Shown piece by piece: positions 1-6,991 of a stretch of DNA of 64,000 bases. Position numbers and translations under genes: made by a program. The DNA is from Rhodospirillum sp. (lineage in GTDB: Bacteria > Pseudomonadota > Alphaproteobacteria > Dongiales > Dongiaceae), in NCBI GenBank assembly GCA_013822765.1, contig PNKY01000005.1, positions 302,699-366,698 on the forward strand. Direction: 5' to 3'. Positions within the stretch are counted from its first letter, which is position 1. Every line of letters starts with the position of its first letter. The notes under the pieces are model-generated. The model saw only the letters and a program-made list of their open reading frames with translations, did not search any database and had not been told where the DNA came from.

Positions 1-19
1 CGTCCTGCTCTTCCGCCAT
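1..19 (-). CDS. flhB: FlhB, first six codons only (cut by window edge)
   Basis: An ATG on the minus strand at 17-19 opens a frame reading M-A-E-E-Q-D before the window ends. It begins four bases after the fliR stop, and alphaproteobacterial fliR is usually followed by flhB, whose N-terminus is typically acidic and of this kind. The call rests on position and on six residues, so it is an inference. Confidence 0.55.
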
Positions 20-22
20 GGC

Positions 23-790
23 TCAGCCGCCACCCAGGAATACGGACATCCGCTCCTCATAGGAGGAGAGGAAATAGAGCATCATGCTCGTCAGCGCGAC
101 CGCCATCAGCGCCAGGCCGGCCAGCAGCTGCATCGGCATCGCGATGAAGAACACCTGCAAGGTCGGCATCAGGCGCGCCAGCAGGCCGAGCGCCACCGCG
201 AACACGATGCCGTAGACCAGGAACGGCGCCGTCATGGCGATGGCGACGGCGAAGCTGTCGGAGACGATGCGCGCGGCATGGTTGGCGACGTCGCCCATCG
301 GCGGAACCTCGCCGGCCGGAAAGATCGCATAGGTGCCGGCCAGGCCCTTCAGGGTCATGTGGTCGAGACCAGTGGCGAAGATCAGCACCACGGTCAAGGC
401 CAGCAGGAAGTTGCCGGTGATGGCCGCCTGCTGCTGCGTGGTCGGGTCGGCGACCAGGGCGCTCGCCATGCCGATCTGCAGCGCGATCACGCTGCCGGCC
501 GATTGCGCGCCGAGCAGGATCAGACGGGCGATCATGCCGAAGAACAGGCCGATGCCGATCTCCACCAGCAGCAAAACGGTGAATTCGCCGATGGCTGCCG
601 GTATGGCGGGCAGACTGCTGGCGATCATCGGCATCAGGGCGAAACTGACGGTCAGTGCGAAAATCAGACGGATGCGGGGCGGAACATAGGCCTCGCCGAA
701 GCCGGGCAGCAGCATGATCGCGCTGCCGAGCCGCGCGAACACCATGAAGAACTGGAACAGATTGACGCTGACCAGCTGCTCCAGGTTCAT
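23..790 (-). CDS. fliR: Flagellar export apparatus protein FliR
   Basis: This 255-residue polytopic inner-membrane protein belongs to the FliR/SctT family, part of the FliPQR export gate inside the basal body that passes rod, hook and filament subunits. Long hydrophobic segments cover most of the chain, with family-typical stretches such as ARLGSAIMLLPGFGE near residue 20 and GLLARLMPTLQVFFIAMP near residue 200. Length is normal. Its ATG overlaps the fliQ stop (ATGA), which implies translational coupling, and flhB follows. It is the distal part of the minus-strand flgB-flgC-fliE-fliQ-fliR-flhB operon, driven from the CtrA-box region near 2350. Confidence 0.97.
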   Translation of the reverse strand: MNLEQLVSVNLFQFFMVFARLGSAIMLLPGFGEAYVPPRIRLIFALTVSFALMPMIASSLPAIPAAIGEFTVLLLVEIGIGLFFGMIARLILLGAQSAGSVIALQIGMASALVADPTTQQQAAITGNFLLALTVVLIFATGLDHMTLKGLAGTYAIFPAGEVPPMGDVANHAARIVSDSFAVAIAMTAPFLVYGIVFAVALGLLARLMPTLQVFFIAMPMQLLAGLALMAVALTSMMLYFLSSYEERMSVFLGGG

Positions 791-1047
791 CCTATCGCCT
801 GCTGCATGATCCGCTCGGTGAAGTCGGTGAGCGTGTGGAGCATGAAGGGCGCCAGCAGGAGCATCGCGACGAAGACCACGATGATCTTCGGCACGAAGGT
901 CAAGGTGACTTCCTGGATCTGGGTCAACGCCTGGAACAACGAGATGACGAGGCCGATGAGCAGCGCGATCAGCATCAACGGCGCGCCAAGCTTCAACGTC
1001 ACGATGACCGCATCGCGGCCAACCTCGAGGAGAACTGCCTCATCCAT
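787..1047 (-). CDS. fliQ: Flagellar export apparatus protein FliQ
   Basis: FliQ is a small subunit with two transmembrane helices that packs around FliP and FliR in the export gate. The 86-residue product has the expected length and the typical segment LIGLVISLFQALTQIQEVTLTFVPK split across its two helices (about residues 15-75). It starts with MDEAVLLEVGRDA, a usual FliQ beginning. It lies between fliE and fliR in the same operon and shares a 4-bp overlap with fliR. Confidence 0.97.
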   Translation of the reverse strand: MDEAVLLEVGRDAVIVTLKLGAPLMLIALLIGLVISLFQALTQIQEVTLTFVPKIIVVFVAMLLLAPFMLHTLTDFTERIMQQAIG

Positions 1048-1074
1048 GCACTATTGCCCTGTACTCAATGCCCT

Positions 1075-1395
1075 TTAGATGGGCATACGCAACACTTCTT
1101 GGTACGCGGTGATCACGCGGTCGCGGACGGCGGTCACCGTCTGGACCGTCAGCTCGGCGGCGGTGACGGCATTCACCACCTGCTGGAGGTCGGCCGTGCC
1201 TTCGACCGCCTGCAGCGACGCCTTTTCGGCGCCCTTGGTGGTCTCGACCGCGTTCTTGGCGAGCTCCTGCAGGACTTCGGAGAAGCCCGGCCCGGCCTGC
1301 TCGCGGGATTCGATGCCCGGCGCGCCCATGCGCTTCAAGGCGGCGTTGTAGGCGGCAACCGCGTTGCCGGCGCCCCCGACGATTCCTGTGGTCAT
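1075..1395 (-). CDS. fliE: Hook-basal body complex protein FliE
   Basis: FliE links the MS ring and export gate to the proximal rod. The 106-residue chain ends in the conserved pattern TAAELTVQTVTAVRDRVITAYQEVLRMPI (read in two parts), which is the FliE signature with the terminal R-M-P/Q-I. Gene order flgB-flgC-fliE is the standard arrangement. The N-terminal 35 residues are variable and Gly/Ala-rich, as usual for the family. The spacing to fliQ is short, so they are cotranscribed. Confidence 0.96.
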   Translation of the reverse strand: MTTGIVGGAGNAVAAYNAALKRMGAPGIESREQAGPGFSEVLQELAKNAVETTKGAEKASLQAVEGTADLQQVVNAVTAAELTVQTVTAVRDRVITAYQEVLRMPI

Positions 1396-1409
1396 GGCTC
1401 AGGCGTCTC

Positions 1410-1817
1410 CTAACGGATCAGGTCGATGGTGCGCTGAAGCATGGTGCGCGCCACTTCGATGGCCCGCAGGTTCGCTTCATACGAGCGCTGCGCTTCGCGC
1501 ATGTCGCTCATTTCAATCAGGCTGTTGACGTTCGGCAGCTTGACGTAGCCCTTCGGGTCCGCCGCCGGATTGCCCGGATCGTATTTCATTCGGAAGTCGC
1601 TGGGATCCTCGCCGACCTTGCTGACCTGCACCGTTTCCATCCCGAGCTCGCGGTCGAGCTGGTTCTTGAAGCTGATGGTCTTGCGGCGATAGGGATCGCC
1701 GCCCGGCACTTCCGCAACCGAATCCGCGTTGGCGAGGTTTTCCGCCACCACCCGCAGGCGCTGCCCTTGGGCACGCATGCCAGCGGCGGAAATCATCAGG
1801 CTTTCCATCAGGTCCAT
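1410..1817 (-). CDS. flgC: Flagellar proximal rod protein FlgC
   Basis: FlgC is a proximal rod component exported through the flagellar type III apparatus. The 135-residue length is standard. The N-terminal heptad region contains the rod/hook signature LRVVAENLANADSV around residues 20-35, followed by PYRRKTISF, and the C-terminal helix reads MREAQRSYEANLRAIEVART, as in other FlgC proteins. It lies directly after flgB and before fliE, with 30-bp and 14-bp gaps. Confidence 0.97.
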   Translation of the reverse strand: MDLMESLMISAAGMRAQGQRLRVVAENLANADSVAEVPGGDPYRRKTISFKNQLDRELGMETVQVSKVGEDPSDFRMKYDPGNPAADPKGYVKLPNVNSLIEMSDMREAQRSYEANLRAIEVARTMLQRTIDLIR

Positions 1818-1851
1818 CGGTCACCTCCTGGCGACGAATGCTTCAATGCGC

Positions 1852-2256
1852 TTACGAGCCGCGGCCCAGCGCCATTTTGAAAAGGTCGACGTGCTTGCGA
1901 TAAAGATTGGTCATGAGCTGGTAGGAATGCTGGGCGTCGGCCAGCTTCACCATCTGCTCTTCCAGCACCACGGCATTGCCGACTGGTGCCGTCTCATATT
2001 GCTTCTTGGTCTTCTGCTCGTCGATCGACGCGTCGGGCTGGCCGGTGCCGCCCAGATGCATCGCGTTGGTGCGCGCCTGTGCGATTGGTGCGACCTGGTT
2101 AAGATGATCGACGAATTTCAGCGCCTTCATGTCGTGCGGCACGAAGTCCGGCGTATCGGAATTGGCGATGTTCTGCGCCAGCACTTCCTGGCGCGCGCCG
2201 AGCCAGCCCATACGCTCGCTCATGCGCTGGAATAGTTTCAGCTGGAATAGATCCAT
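1852..2256 (-). CDS. flgB: Flagellar proximal rod protein FlgB
   Basis: FlgB is the first rod subunit. The 134-residue protein has the N-terminal signature RQEVLAQNIANSDTPDFVPHD (residues about 22-42) and a C-terminal helix ending LMTNLYRKHVDLFKMALGRG, both typical. It is the first gene of the minus-strand operon that runs to flhB. A perfect TTAA-N7-TTAA box at 2340-2354, about 85 bp upstream of the ATG, suggests that CtrA controls this early operon as in Caulobacter. Confidence 0.97.
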   Translation of the reverse strand: MDLFQLKLFQRMSERMGWLGARQEVLAQNIANSDTPDFVPHDMKALKFVDHLNQVAPIAQARTNAMHLGGTGQPDASIDEQKTKKQYETAPVGNAVVLEEQMVKLADAQHSYQLMTNLYRKHVDLFKMALGRGS

Positions 2257-2339
2257 CTATCCGACGCTTTCCTGACGCTGCGGTCGATGCCGCCATAGCC
2301 GGTAATCCGGCGCTTTGGGAGCATCCTGGCCGCAACTCA

Positions 2340-2354
2340 TTAACACCCGCTTAA
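2340..2354. promoter_or_regulatory. CtrA-type box upstream of flgB
   Basis: Exact TTAA-CACCCGC-TTAA. It lies 84 bp upstream of the flgB start in the 215-bp divergent region. The half-site spacing of 7 bp is the consensus for the alphaproteobacterial cell-cycle regulator CtrA. Binding is inferred from the motif and from the flagellar context. Confidence 0.7.
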
Positions 2355-2405
2355 TTTGCTAAAATGCCACCTAAATTCGAACGAAATGTCGCGCGCCTTC
2401 GCGGC

Positions 2406-2420
2406 TTAATCGTTCATTAA
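2406..2420. promoter_or_regulatory. CtrA-type box upstream of the FhlB-fliO-fliP operon
   Basis: Exact TTAA-TCGTTCA-TTAA. It is the second such box in the same intergenic region and sits about 50 bp before the FhlB-like gene, so each divergent operon has its own copy. Confidence 0.7.
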
Positions 2421-2471
2421 GCATGATAGGCCAGAGTTTCCGTGGATTTTCGCGAGGCAGAGCATTCCGCG

Positions 2472-2861
2472 ATGGCCGACCGCAAGGACGAAATCGGCGC
2501 CAAACACACGCGATGGAGCCGTCCGGACTCAACCGCCGGAGGCCAAGGGACGCGCACGCCGATCGCCATCGCGCTGGATGCCAAGGGCCGCGATGGAACC
2601 CTGCGCCCCAAGTCGCCGCGGGTGGTGGCGACCGGACGCGGCGCGGTGGCGGAGCAGATCCTGGCCATCGCGTTCGAGAAGGGCGTGCCGGTGCGCGAGG
2701 ATTCCGACCTCGCCCAGATCCTGGCCGCGGTCGAGCTGGATTCCGAGATTCCGATCGATGCCCTGGCGGCAGTGGCGGAGATCCTGTCCTACGTCTATCG
2801 CGCCAACCGGACCTGGTCAGGTGAAGAGGCCGGGAACGCAACCGATGGAGCCGAGCCATGA
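2472..2861 (+). CDS. Stand-alone FlhB C-terminal-domain protein (FhlB type)
   Basis: The 129-residue product corresponds only to the cytoplasmic C-terminal part of FlhB, without its four membrane helices. Seen in sequence: IAIALDAKGRDG near residue 35, then PRVVATGRGAVAEQILAIAF, KGVPVREDSDLAQIL and PIDALAAVAEILSYVYRAN, the order found in FlhB_CC/EscU-type tails. The NPTH autocleavage motif is not seen. Such free FlhB-tail proteins are known in several flagellated bacteria, and some can substitute for the FlhB tail. A GTG at 2442 could extend the frame by ten residues; I prefer the ATG because the family motif starts later. It overlaps the next gene by 4 bp (ATGA). Confidence 0.85.
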   Translation: MADRKDEIGAKHTRWSRPDSTAGGQGTRTPIAIALDAKGRDGTLRPKSPRVVATGRGAVAEQILAIAFEKGVPVREDSDLAQILAAVELDSEIPIDALAAVAEILSYVYRANRTWSGEEAGNATDGAEP

Positions 2862-3181
2862 TAGCAGCCGTAGCAAGCGACAATACGCTGGGTGAGTCGG
2901 CCCTTGGCCGCAGCATCGCCGATCTGCACCGCGAGATCGTCGCCGCGGTCGACTCCTCCAACGATGGCCAGCTGATCGACCTCGACGTGATCGCGCTGCG
3001 CATCACCGTGCTGTGCGACGCCCTCGGCGGCGCGGGCAAGGATGCAGCCGGCGCCTGGACCAAGGAATTACGCGACCTCAGCACCGCGCTGGCGGTGCTC
3101 GACACCATCCTGCGCAAGCAGAATGTCCATGTGCAGCTCAACATCGAGCATCTGCGCAAGCACATCATGCCCATCGAATAG
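2858..3181 (+). CDS. Unknown 107-residue helical protein of the fliOP operon
   Basis: I do not recognise a named family. The chain is soluble and largely alpha-helical, with no signal peptide, membrane segment or cysteine-rich motif apart from one Cys in ALRITVLCDALGG. It is translationally coupled to the FhlB-like gene (ATGA overlap) and precedes fliO by 16 bp, so it is expressed with export-gate genes. Its size and helicity would fit a small chaperone or export-apparatus accessory protein, but that is only inference from context. Confidence 0.8.
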   Translation: MIAAVASDNTLGESALGRSIADLHREIVAAVDSSNDGQLIDLDVIALRITVLCDALGGAGKDAAGAWTKELRDLSTALAVLDTILRKQNVHVQLNIEHLRKHIMPIE

Positions 3182-3197
3182 GCTCACATAAGCTCCA

Positions 3198-3497
3198 ATG
3201 GATTTTGATCTTTATTTCAGGTTCGCCCTGGCGCTCGTCCTGGTTCTGGGGCTCATCGCCCTGCTCGCCTGGATGCTGCGTCGCTTCGGCATGGGTATGA
3301 AAATGACCAAGGGCCGCCGGCTCGGCGTCTCTGAAGTGCAGATGCTCGGCCCCCGCCACAAGATGATGCTGATCCGGCGCGACGACATCGAGCATCTCGT
3401 CATCGTCGGCCCAACCGGCGAAACCGTGGTCGAGACCGGCATCAAGGCGCCGGCCAGTTTCGCCAACACGCTTGCGAAGGAGGCTCCGAAGCCATGA
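3198..3497 (+). CDS. fliO: Flagellar biosynthetic protein FliO
   Basis: FliO is a membrane-anchored assembly factor that helps FliP form its ring. The 99-residue protein has one N-terminal transmembrane helix (about residues 8-28, rich in L/V/A) followed by the small cytoplasmic domain with GRRLGVSEVQMLGPRHKMML, in which the pattern R-x-L-x-V and the H-K-M-x-L-I step are typical. It is a short FliO. It overlaps fliP by 4 bp, which supports the assignment. Confidence 0.9.
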   Translation: MDFDLYFRFALALVLVLGLIALLAWMLRRFGMGMKMTKGRRLGVSEVQMLGPRHKMMLIRRDDIEHLVIVGPTGETVVETGIKAPASFANTLAKEAPKP

Positions 3498-4240
3498 CGC
3501 TTCGCCGCTTCCTCGGCCTCACCGGCTTCGCGCTGGTGTGCTTGGCGCCGTGCGCCGCCTCGGCGCAGAGCGTCAACATCGACCTCGGCGATGGCGCGAC
3601 CGGCGCCAGCACCGGCCGCCTGGTGCAGATCATCGCGCTGCTGACGGTCCTGTCGCTCGCGCCCGGCATCCTCATCATGGTGACCTCGTTCACCCGCGTG
3701 GTGGTAGTGCTGTCGCTGCTGCGCGCCGCGCTCGGCGGCCAACAGACGCCGCCCAACATGGTGATGGTCAGCCTCGCCATGTTCCTGACCGCGTTCGTGA
3801 TGGCGCCGACCTTCCAGCAGGCCTACCAGGAGGGCGTCGCGCCGCTGATGGCCGAGCAGATCGACGAGCAGACCGCGTTCACGCGTTCCGCCGCGCCGTT
3901 CAAGCTGTTCATGCTCTCCCAGGTGCGCGAGAAGGATCTCGGCCTGTTCATGGACATGGCCAACGCCGAGCCCGCTGCCAGCCCGGAAGAAGTCTCGCTG
4001 CAGATCCTGATCCCCGCCTTCATGATCAGCGAGCTGCGCCGCGCGTTCGAGATCGGCTTCCTGCTGTTCGTGCCCTTTCTCATCATCGACATGGTGGTGG
4101 CCTCGGTCCTCATGTCCATGGGCATGATGATGCTGCCGCCGGTGATGATCGCCCTGCCCTTCAAGCTGGTGTTCTTCGTGCTGGTGGACGGGTGGTACTT
4201 GGTGGCAGGCAGCCTCGTACGCTCATTCGGCGGCAGCTAG
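3494..4240 (+). CDS. fliP: Flagellar export gate protein FliP
   Basis: FliP forms the pentameric core of the export gate. The 248-residue chain has a cleavable N-terminal signal sequence ending near ASAQS (residue 26), as in most FliPs, then membrane helices with the hallmarks IMVTSFTRVVVVLSLLR, QTPPNMVMVSLAMFLT and SQVREKDLGLFMDMA, and the final GWYLVAGSLVRSF. Length is standard. Its TAG stop lies in the palindrome CTAG that also supplies the stop of the convergent LysR gene. Confidence 0.98.
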   Translation: MTLRRFLGLTGFALVCLAPCAASAQSVNIDLGDGATGASTGRLVQIIALLTVLSLAPGILIMVTSFTRVVVVLSLLRAALGGQQTPPNMVMVSLAMFLTAFVMAPTFQQAYQEGVAPLMAEQIDEQTAFTRSAAPFKLFMLSQVREKDLGLFMDMANAEPAASPEEVSLQILIPAFMISELRRAFEIGFLLFVPFLIIDMVVASVLMSMGMMMLPPVMIALPFKLVFFVLVDGWYLVAGSLVRSFGGS

Positions 4241-5148
4241 CGCCGTTTCGCGCCCGAAGCCTGCCGGACCGGTTTTCCCGACAAGAGCGTTTGATTGCTC
4301 GCAATCGCGTCTCCCAGCGCGGTCATGGTTGCGCGCACCCGGGCGACGTTGCGCAGGTCGTTGTGAGTCAGCAGCCACAGGTCGAGCGCCATCGGCGCCG
4401 GATGGCCGATCTGCCGCAGCTCCGGCAATTGATCCGCGAGCAGGCATGGCAGCAGTCCGACACCGATCCCTGCCCGCACCATTTCCAGGATTGACGGCAA
4501 GGAGTTTCCCCGCCCCGCGACGGTCACGTCCGGCATATGCTTGGTCATCCAGACCGCCGACGGGGTGTGGCTGACGGTGTCATCCGGGGCGACCCAGGGC
4601 AGCGCGGAAAGCCCCGTGCGTTTGGCGTTCAAGCCCTTCGCCGCATAGACGCCGTAAACGAATTTGCCGACCTTGCGGCCGAATAGATCGGGCGGCGGCA
4701 AGCCCGTCGCGCGCAGCGCGATGTCCGCATCGCGCCGGCTCAGGTTTACCATCATGTTGACGATGCAAAGCTCGATCTTGATTTCGGGATTGGTGTCATG
4801 CAGATGGGGCAGGCATCGCCCGATGAGCGGCATCAGCGCATCGGTGGTGGTGAGGCGCACGGTGCCCTGCGGGCGCATGTCCTGGCCGGAGAGCTCGCGC
4901 GTCACCTCCACCACGCCGCTCTCGATGCGATCGGCGAGCGCGACCACCTTCTCGCCGGCGGCGGTTGCCGCATAGCCCGTACGGAAGCGCTCGAACAGCC
5001 GCACGCCGACCCGCTGCTCCAGCTGGTTCAGCCGCCGGAACACCGTGGCGTGATTGAGCCCCAGCAATCGCGCAGCGCCCGATAGCCCCGCGCCACGCGC
5101 GATGGCGAGCACCAGGCGCAGATCGTCCCAATCGATTCCCTTGTGCAT
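4237..5148 (-). CDS. LysR-family transcriptional regulator
   Basis: The 303-residue product is a LysR-type regulator with an N-terminal winged helix-turn-helix (GLSGAARLLGLNHATVFRRLNQLEQRVGVRLFER, quoted here across its two helices, residues about 19-52) and a C-terminal periplasmic-binding-protein-like effector domain. The ATG at 5148 is chosen because MHKGIDWDDLR begins the family fold and AAGGGGACC lies just upstream; a longer frame to 5265 lacks family sequence. The target is unknown. LysR proteins often control the divergent neighbour, here the leader and RTX gene at 5231-6932. Nothing links it to motility except position. Confidence 0.9.
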   Translation of the reverse strand: MHKGIDWDDLRLVLAIARGAGLSGAARLLGLNHATVFRRLNQLEQRVGVRLFERFRTGYAATAAGEKVVALADRIESGVVEVTRELSGQDMRPQGTVRLTTTDALMPLIGRCLPHLHDTNPEIKIELCIVNMMVNLSRRDADIALRATGLPPPDLFGRKVGKFVYGVYAAKGLNAKRTGLSALPWVAPDDTVSHTPSAVWMTKHMPDVTVAGRGNSLPSILEMVRAGIGVGLLPCLLADQLPELRQIGHPAPMALDLWLLTHNDLRNVARVRATMTALGDAIASNQTLLSGKPVRQASGAKRR

Positions 5149-5230
5149 TTTTGCAAGGTCCCCTTGCCGATCTTGAGAATGGCCTTGCACAGAAGAACCG
5201 ATATGGTCGCCGCGATCAAGGCGTTCCCGT

Positions 5231-5261
5231 GGCCTGCGCGCCCCCGCGCGGGCCATTTTTT
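5231..5261 (+). terminator. Intrinsic-terminator-like hairpin in the LysR/RTX divergent region
   Basis: GGCCTGCGCG, CCCC and CGCGCGGGCC form a GC-rich hairpin with one G-T pair, followed by A and six T. It is oriented for plus-strand transcription, only about 80 bp from the LysR start and just before a strong Shine-Dalgarno sequence at 5270, so it could act as a leader attenuator. Confidence 0.5.
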
Positions 5262-5280
5262 GCACGTTCAGGAGGGGCCC

Positions 5281-5355
5281 ATGGCCAACGACATCGAAGC
5301 CAGCACTGCGCCCGTTCTGTGCGGAATGTCACTCTCGAAAGCAACCGAGACATGA
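5281..5355 (+). CDS. Possible 24-residue peptide with a strong ribosome binding site
   Basis: An ATG is preceded by AGGAGGGG at a good distance and opens a 24-codon frame ending in TGA. The peptide contains one cysteine and is not recognised. It lies between the hairpin at 5231 and the RTX gene, 128 bp before the latter. It may be a leader peptide, a small protein or chance; the ribosome binding site is the only positive evidence. Confidence 0.3.
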   Translation: MANDIEASTAPVLCGMSLSKATET

Positions 5356-5483
5356 ACCGGGGCATCGCGACGTCCGACTGAAACACTACCAATCAACAAT
5401 CGCGTCACTTCCCTTCAACCTTTCCTTTCGATCCAACCGGCAATCGCTGGGCCCATCACTTCACATTCAGACAGGAGGAACCA

Positions 5484-6932
5484 ATGGCTAAGACGCTAGA
5501 GGATTTCGGCTACTATCAGATCAACGGCGGACCGGCAAACAACGTGCTTTACGATATTTCCTATGGCACGGATGTGTATGGCATGGGCGGTAACGACGTG
5601 ATCGTCGCCCACAAGGACGACAAATACTGGGATGGCTGGCTCTATCAGTATCACGATGACTACTTCCACGGTGGCAGTGGATCGGACACGGTGACCTACA
5701 TCCTGTCCGAAAAGGCGGTCACCGCGAATCTCGATACCAACGTCGTGTACCGTTACTCGGGCAACGCAGTCCAGTCGACCGACTATTTGGACAGCGTCGA
5801 GAATCTCACGGGCTCGAAGCTGGGCGACACGATCTACGGATCGGACGGCATCAACGATCTGCGCGGCGGTGGCGGCAACGACCTCATCTACGGTCTTGCC
5901 GGCAATGATCGCATCTGGGGCGACAGCGGCAACGACACGCTCGGCGGCGGCAACGGCGACGACGTCGTCGATGGCGGCACCGGCAACGATGAGCTCGAAG
6001 GAGCCCTGGGCAATGACACGCTCAGTGGCGGGGACGGCGAAGACACGCTGCACGGCGCCGGACAGAACGACGTCCTGAAGGGTGGCGCGCACGACGACAA
6101 GCTCTACGGCCAGTCCGACAACGACCGGCTGGAGGGCGGCGCCGGCAACGACGCGCTGGACGGCGGCACCGGCACCGACACCGCGGTCTACACCGGATCG
6201 GGCGCCGTCACCGTCAATCTCGTGATCGGCCAGGCCAGCGGCGCGTGGGGCAAGGATACGCTGGTCGACGTCGAGAACGTCGAAACCGGCAGCGGCAACG
6301 ACACGGTCTTCGCGGGCTATGACGGCAGCAGGGTGACGACCGGCGCCGGAAAGGACACGGTCCATGGGTTCATCGGCGACGACCTCGTGTATTCCGGTTC
6401 CGGCAACGACACCGTCGCCGGCGACGACGGCGATGACCAGGTGTATGCGAGCACCGGCAACGACGTCATCTATGGCGGTGACGGCAACGACGAGCTCCAC
6501 GGCGAAAGCGGCCTGGACTTGCTTATCGGCGATGACGGAGACGACTTTCTGTATGGCGGTGCCAGCAGCGACAAGATCCGCGCAGGCGACGGCTTCGACA
6601 CCATCAACGGCGGCACCGGCCCCGACATGATCGTCTGGGGCAAGGGCGACGGCGGCGTCGACACCATCGTCGGCTTCAGCCTCAACGAAGACAAGGTGTG
6701 GTTCGACAAGGGCTTCTTCGCGACCGACGCGGTCGGTCCGCTCAACCTTGAGGACGTCTTGACGGTCATCGACAGCGGACCGGATGCCATTCTCGGCGCC
6801 AACACAGCTGAAAGCGGCTGGACCTATCTCGCCGTGTTCACCAACGTCGATGCCAATGCCTTGAGCATGAAGATCGCCAACGGCAGCATCCTGGCGCCGC
6901 CGGCGGTCGATCTCGGCGACCTTATCGGCTGA
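5484..6932 (+). CDS. RTX-type calcium-binding secreted protein
   Basis: The 482-residue protein carries two blocks of glycine/aspartate nonapeptide repeats of the GGxGNDxLx type, at about residues 125-235 and 275-385, which form calcium-binding beta-rolls in the hemolysin/RTX family. There is no N-terminal signal peptide, as expected for type I secretion, and the last about 90 residues form a non-repetitive C-terminal domain with VDTIVGFSLNEDKV, typical of RTX ends. No lipase, protease or adhesin domain is visible in the first 120 residues. An AGGAGG site is 7 bp before the ATG. No type I secretion genes are in the window. Possible roles are surface layer, adhesin or matrix protein. Confidence 0.9.
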   Translation: MAKTLEDFGYYQINGGPANNVLYDISYGTDVYGMGGNDVIVAHKDDKYWDGWLYQYHDDYFHGGSGSDTVTYILSEKAVTANLDTNVVYRYSGNAVQSTDYLDSVENLTGSKLGDTIYGSDGINDLRGGGGNDLIYGLAGNDRIWGDSGNDTLGGGNGDDVVDGGTGNDELEGALGNDTLSGGDGEDTLHGAGQNDVLKGGAHDDKLYGQSDNDRLEGGAGNDALDGGTGTDTAVYTGSGAVTVNLVIGQASGAWGKDTLVDVENVETGSGNDTVFAGYDGSRVTTGAGKDTVHGFIGDDLVYSGSGNDTVAGDDGDDQVYASTGNDVIYGGDGNDELHGESGLDLLIGDDGDDFLYGGASSDKIRAGDGFDTINGGTGPDMIVWGKGDGGVDTIVGFSLNEDKVWFDKGFFATDAVGPLNLEDVLTVIDSGPDAILGANTAESGWTYLAVFTNVDANALSMKIANGSILAPPAVDLGDLIG

Positions 6933-6948
6933 TGCGATTTATCGGGCT

Positions 6949-6980
6949 CTCCGATCTTCGGCACCCGCCGAGGATCGGAG
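6949..6980. terminator. Strong hairpin between convergent genes
   Basis: A 14-bp stem with one G-T pair (CTCCGATCTTCGGC against GCCGAGGATCGGAG) closes a 4-base ACCC loop. It lies between the stops of the RTX gene and the minus-strand gene at 6992. There is no clear T tract, so it may act as a bidirectional transcript end or as mRNA 3' protection. Confidence 0.6.
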
Positions 6981-6991
6981 GTCGCCGGATA

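Noticed and set aside
5496..6500. Minus-strand open frame opposite the RTX gene
   Set aside because: It mirrors the plus-strand repeats and codes for a V/A/I-rich sequence without known motifs; the RTX gene on the plus strand is clear.
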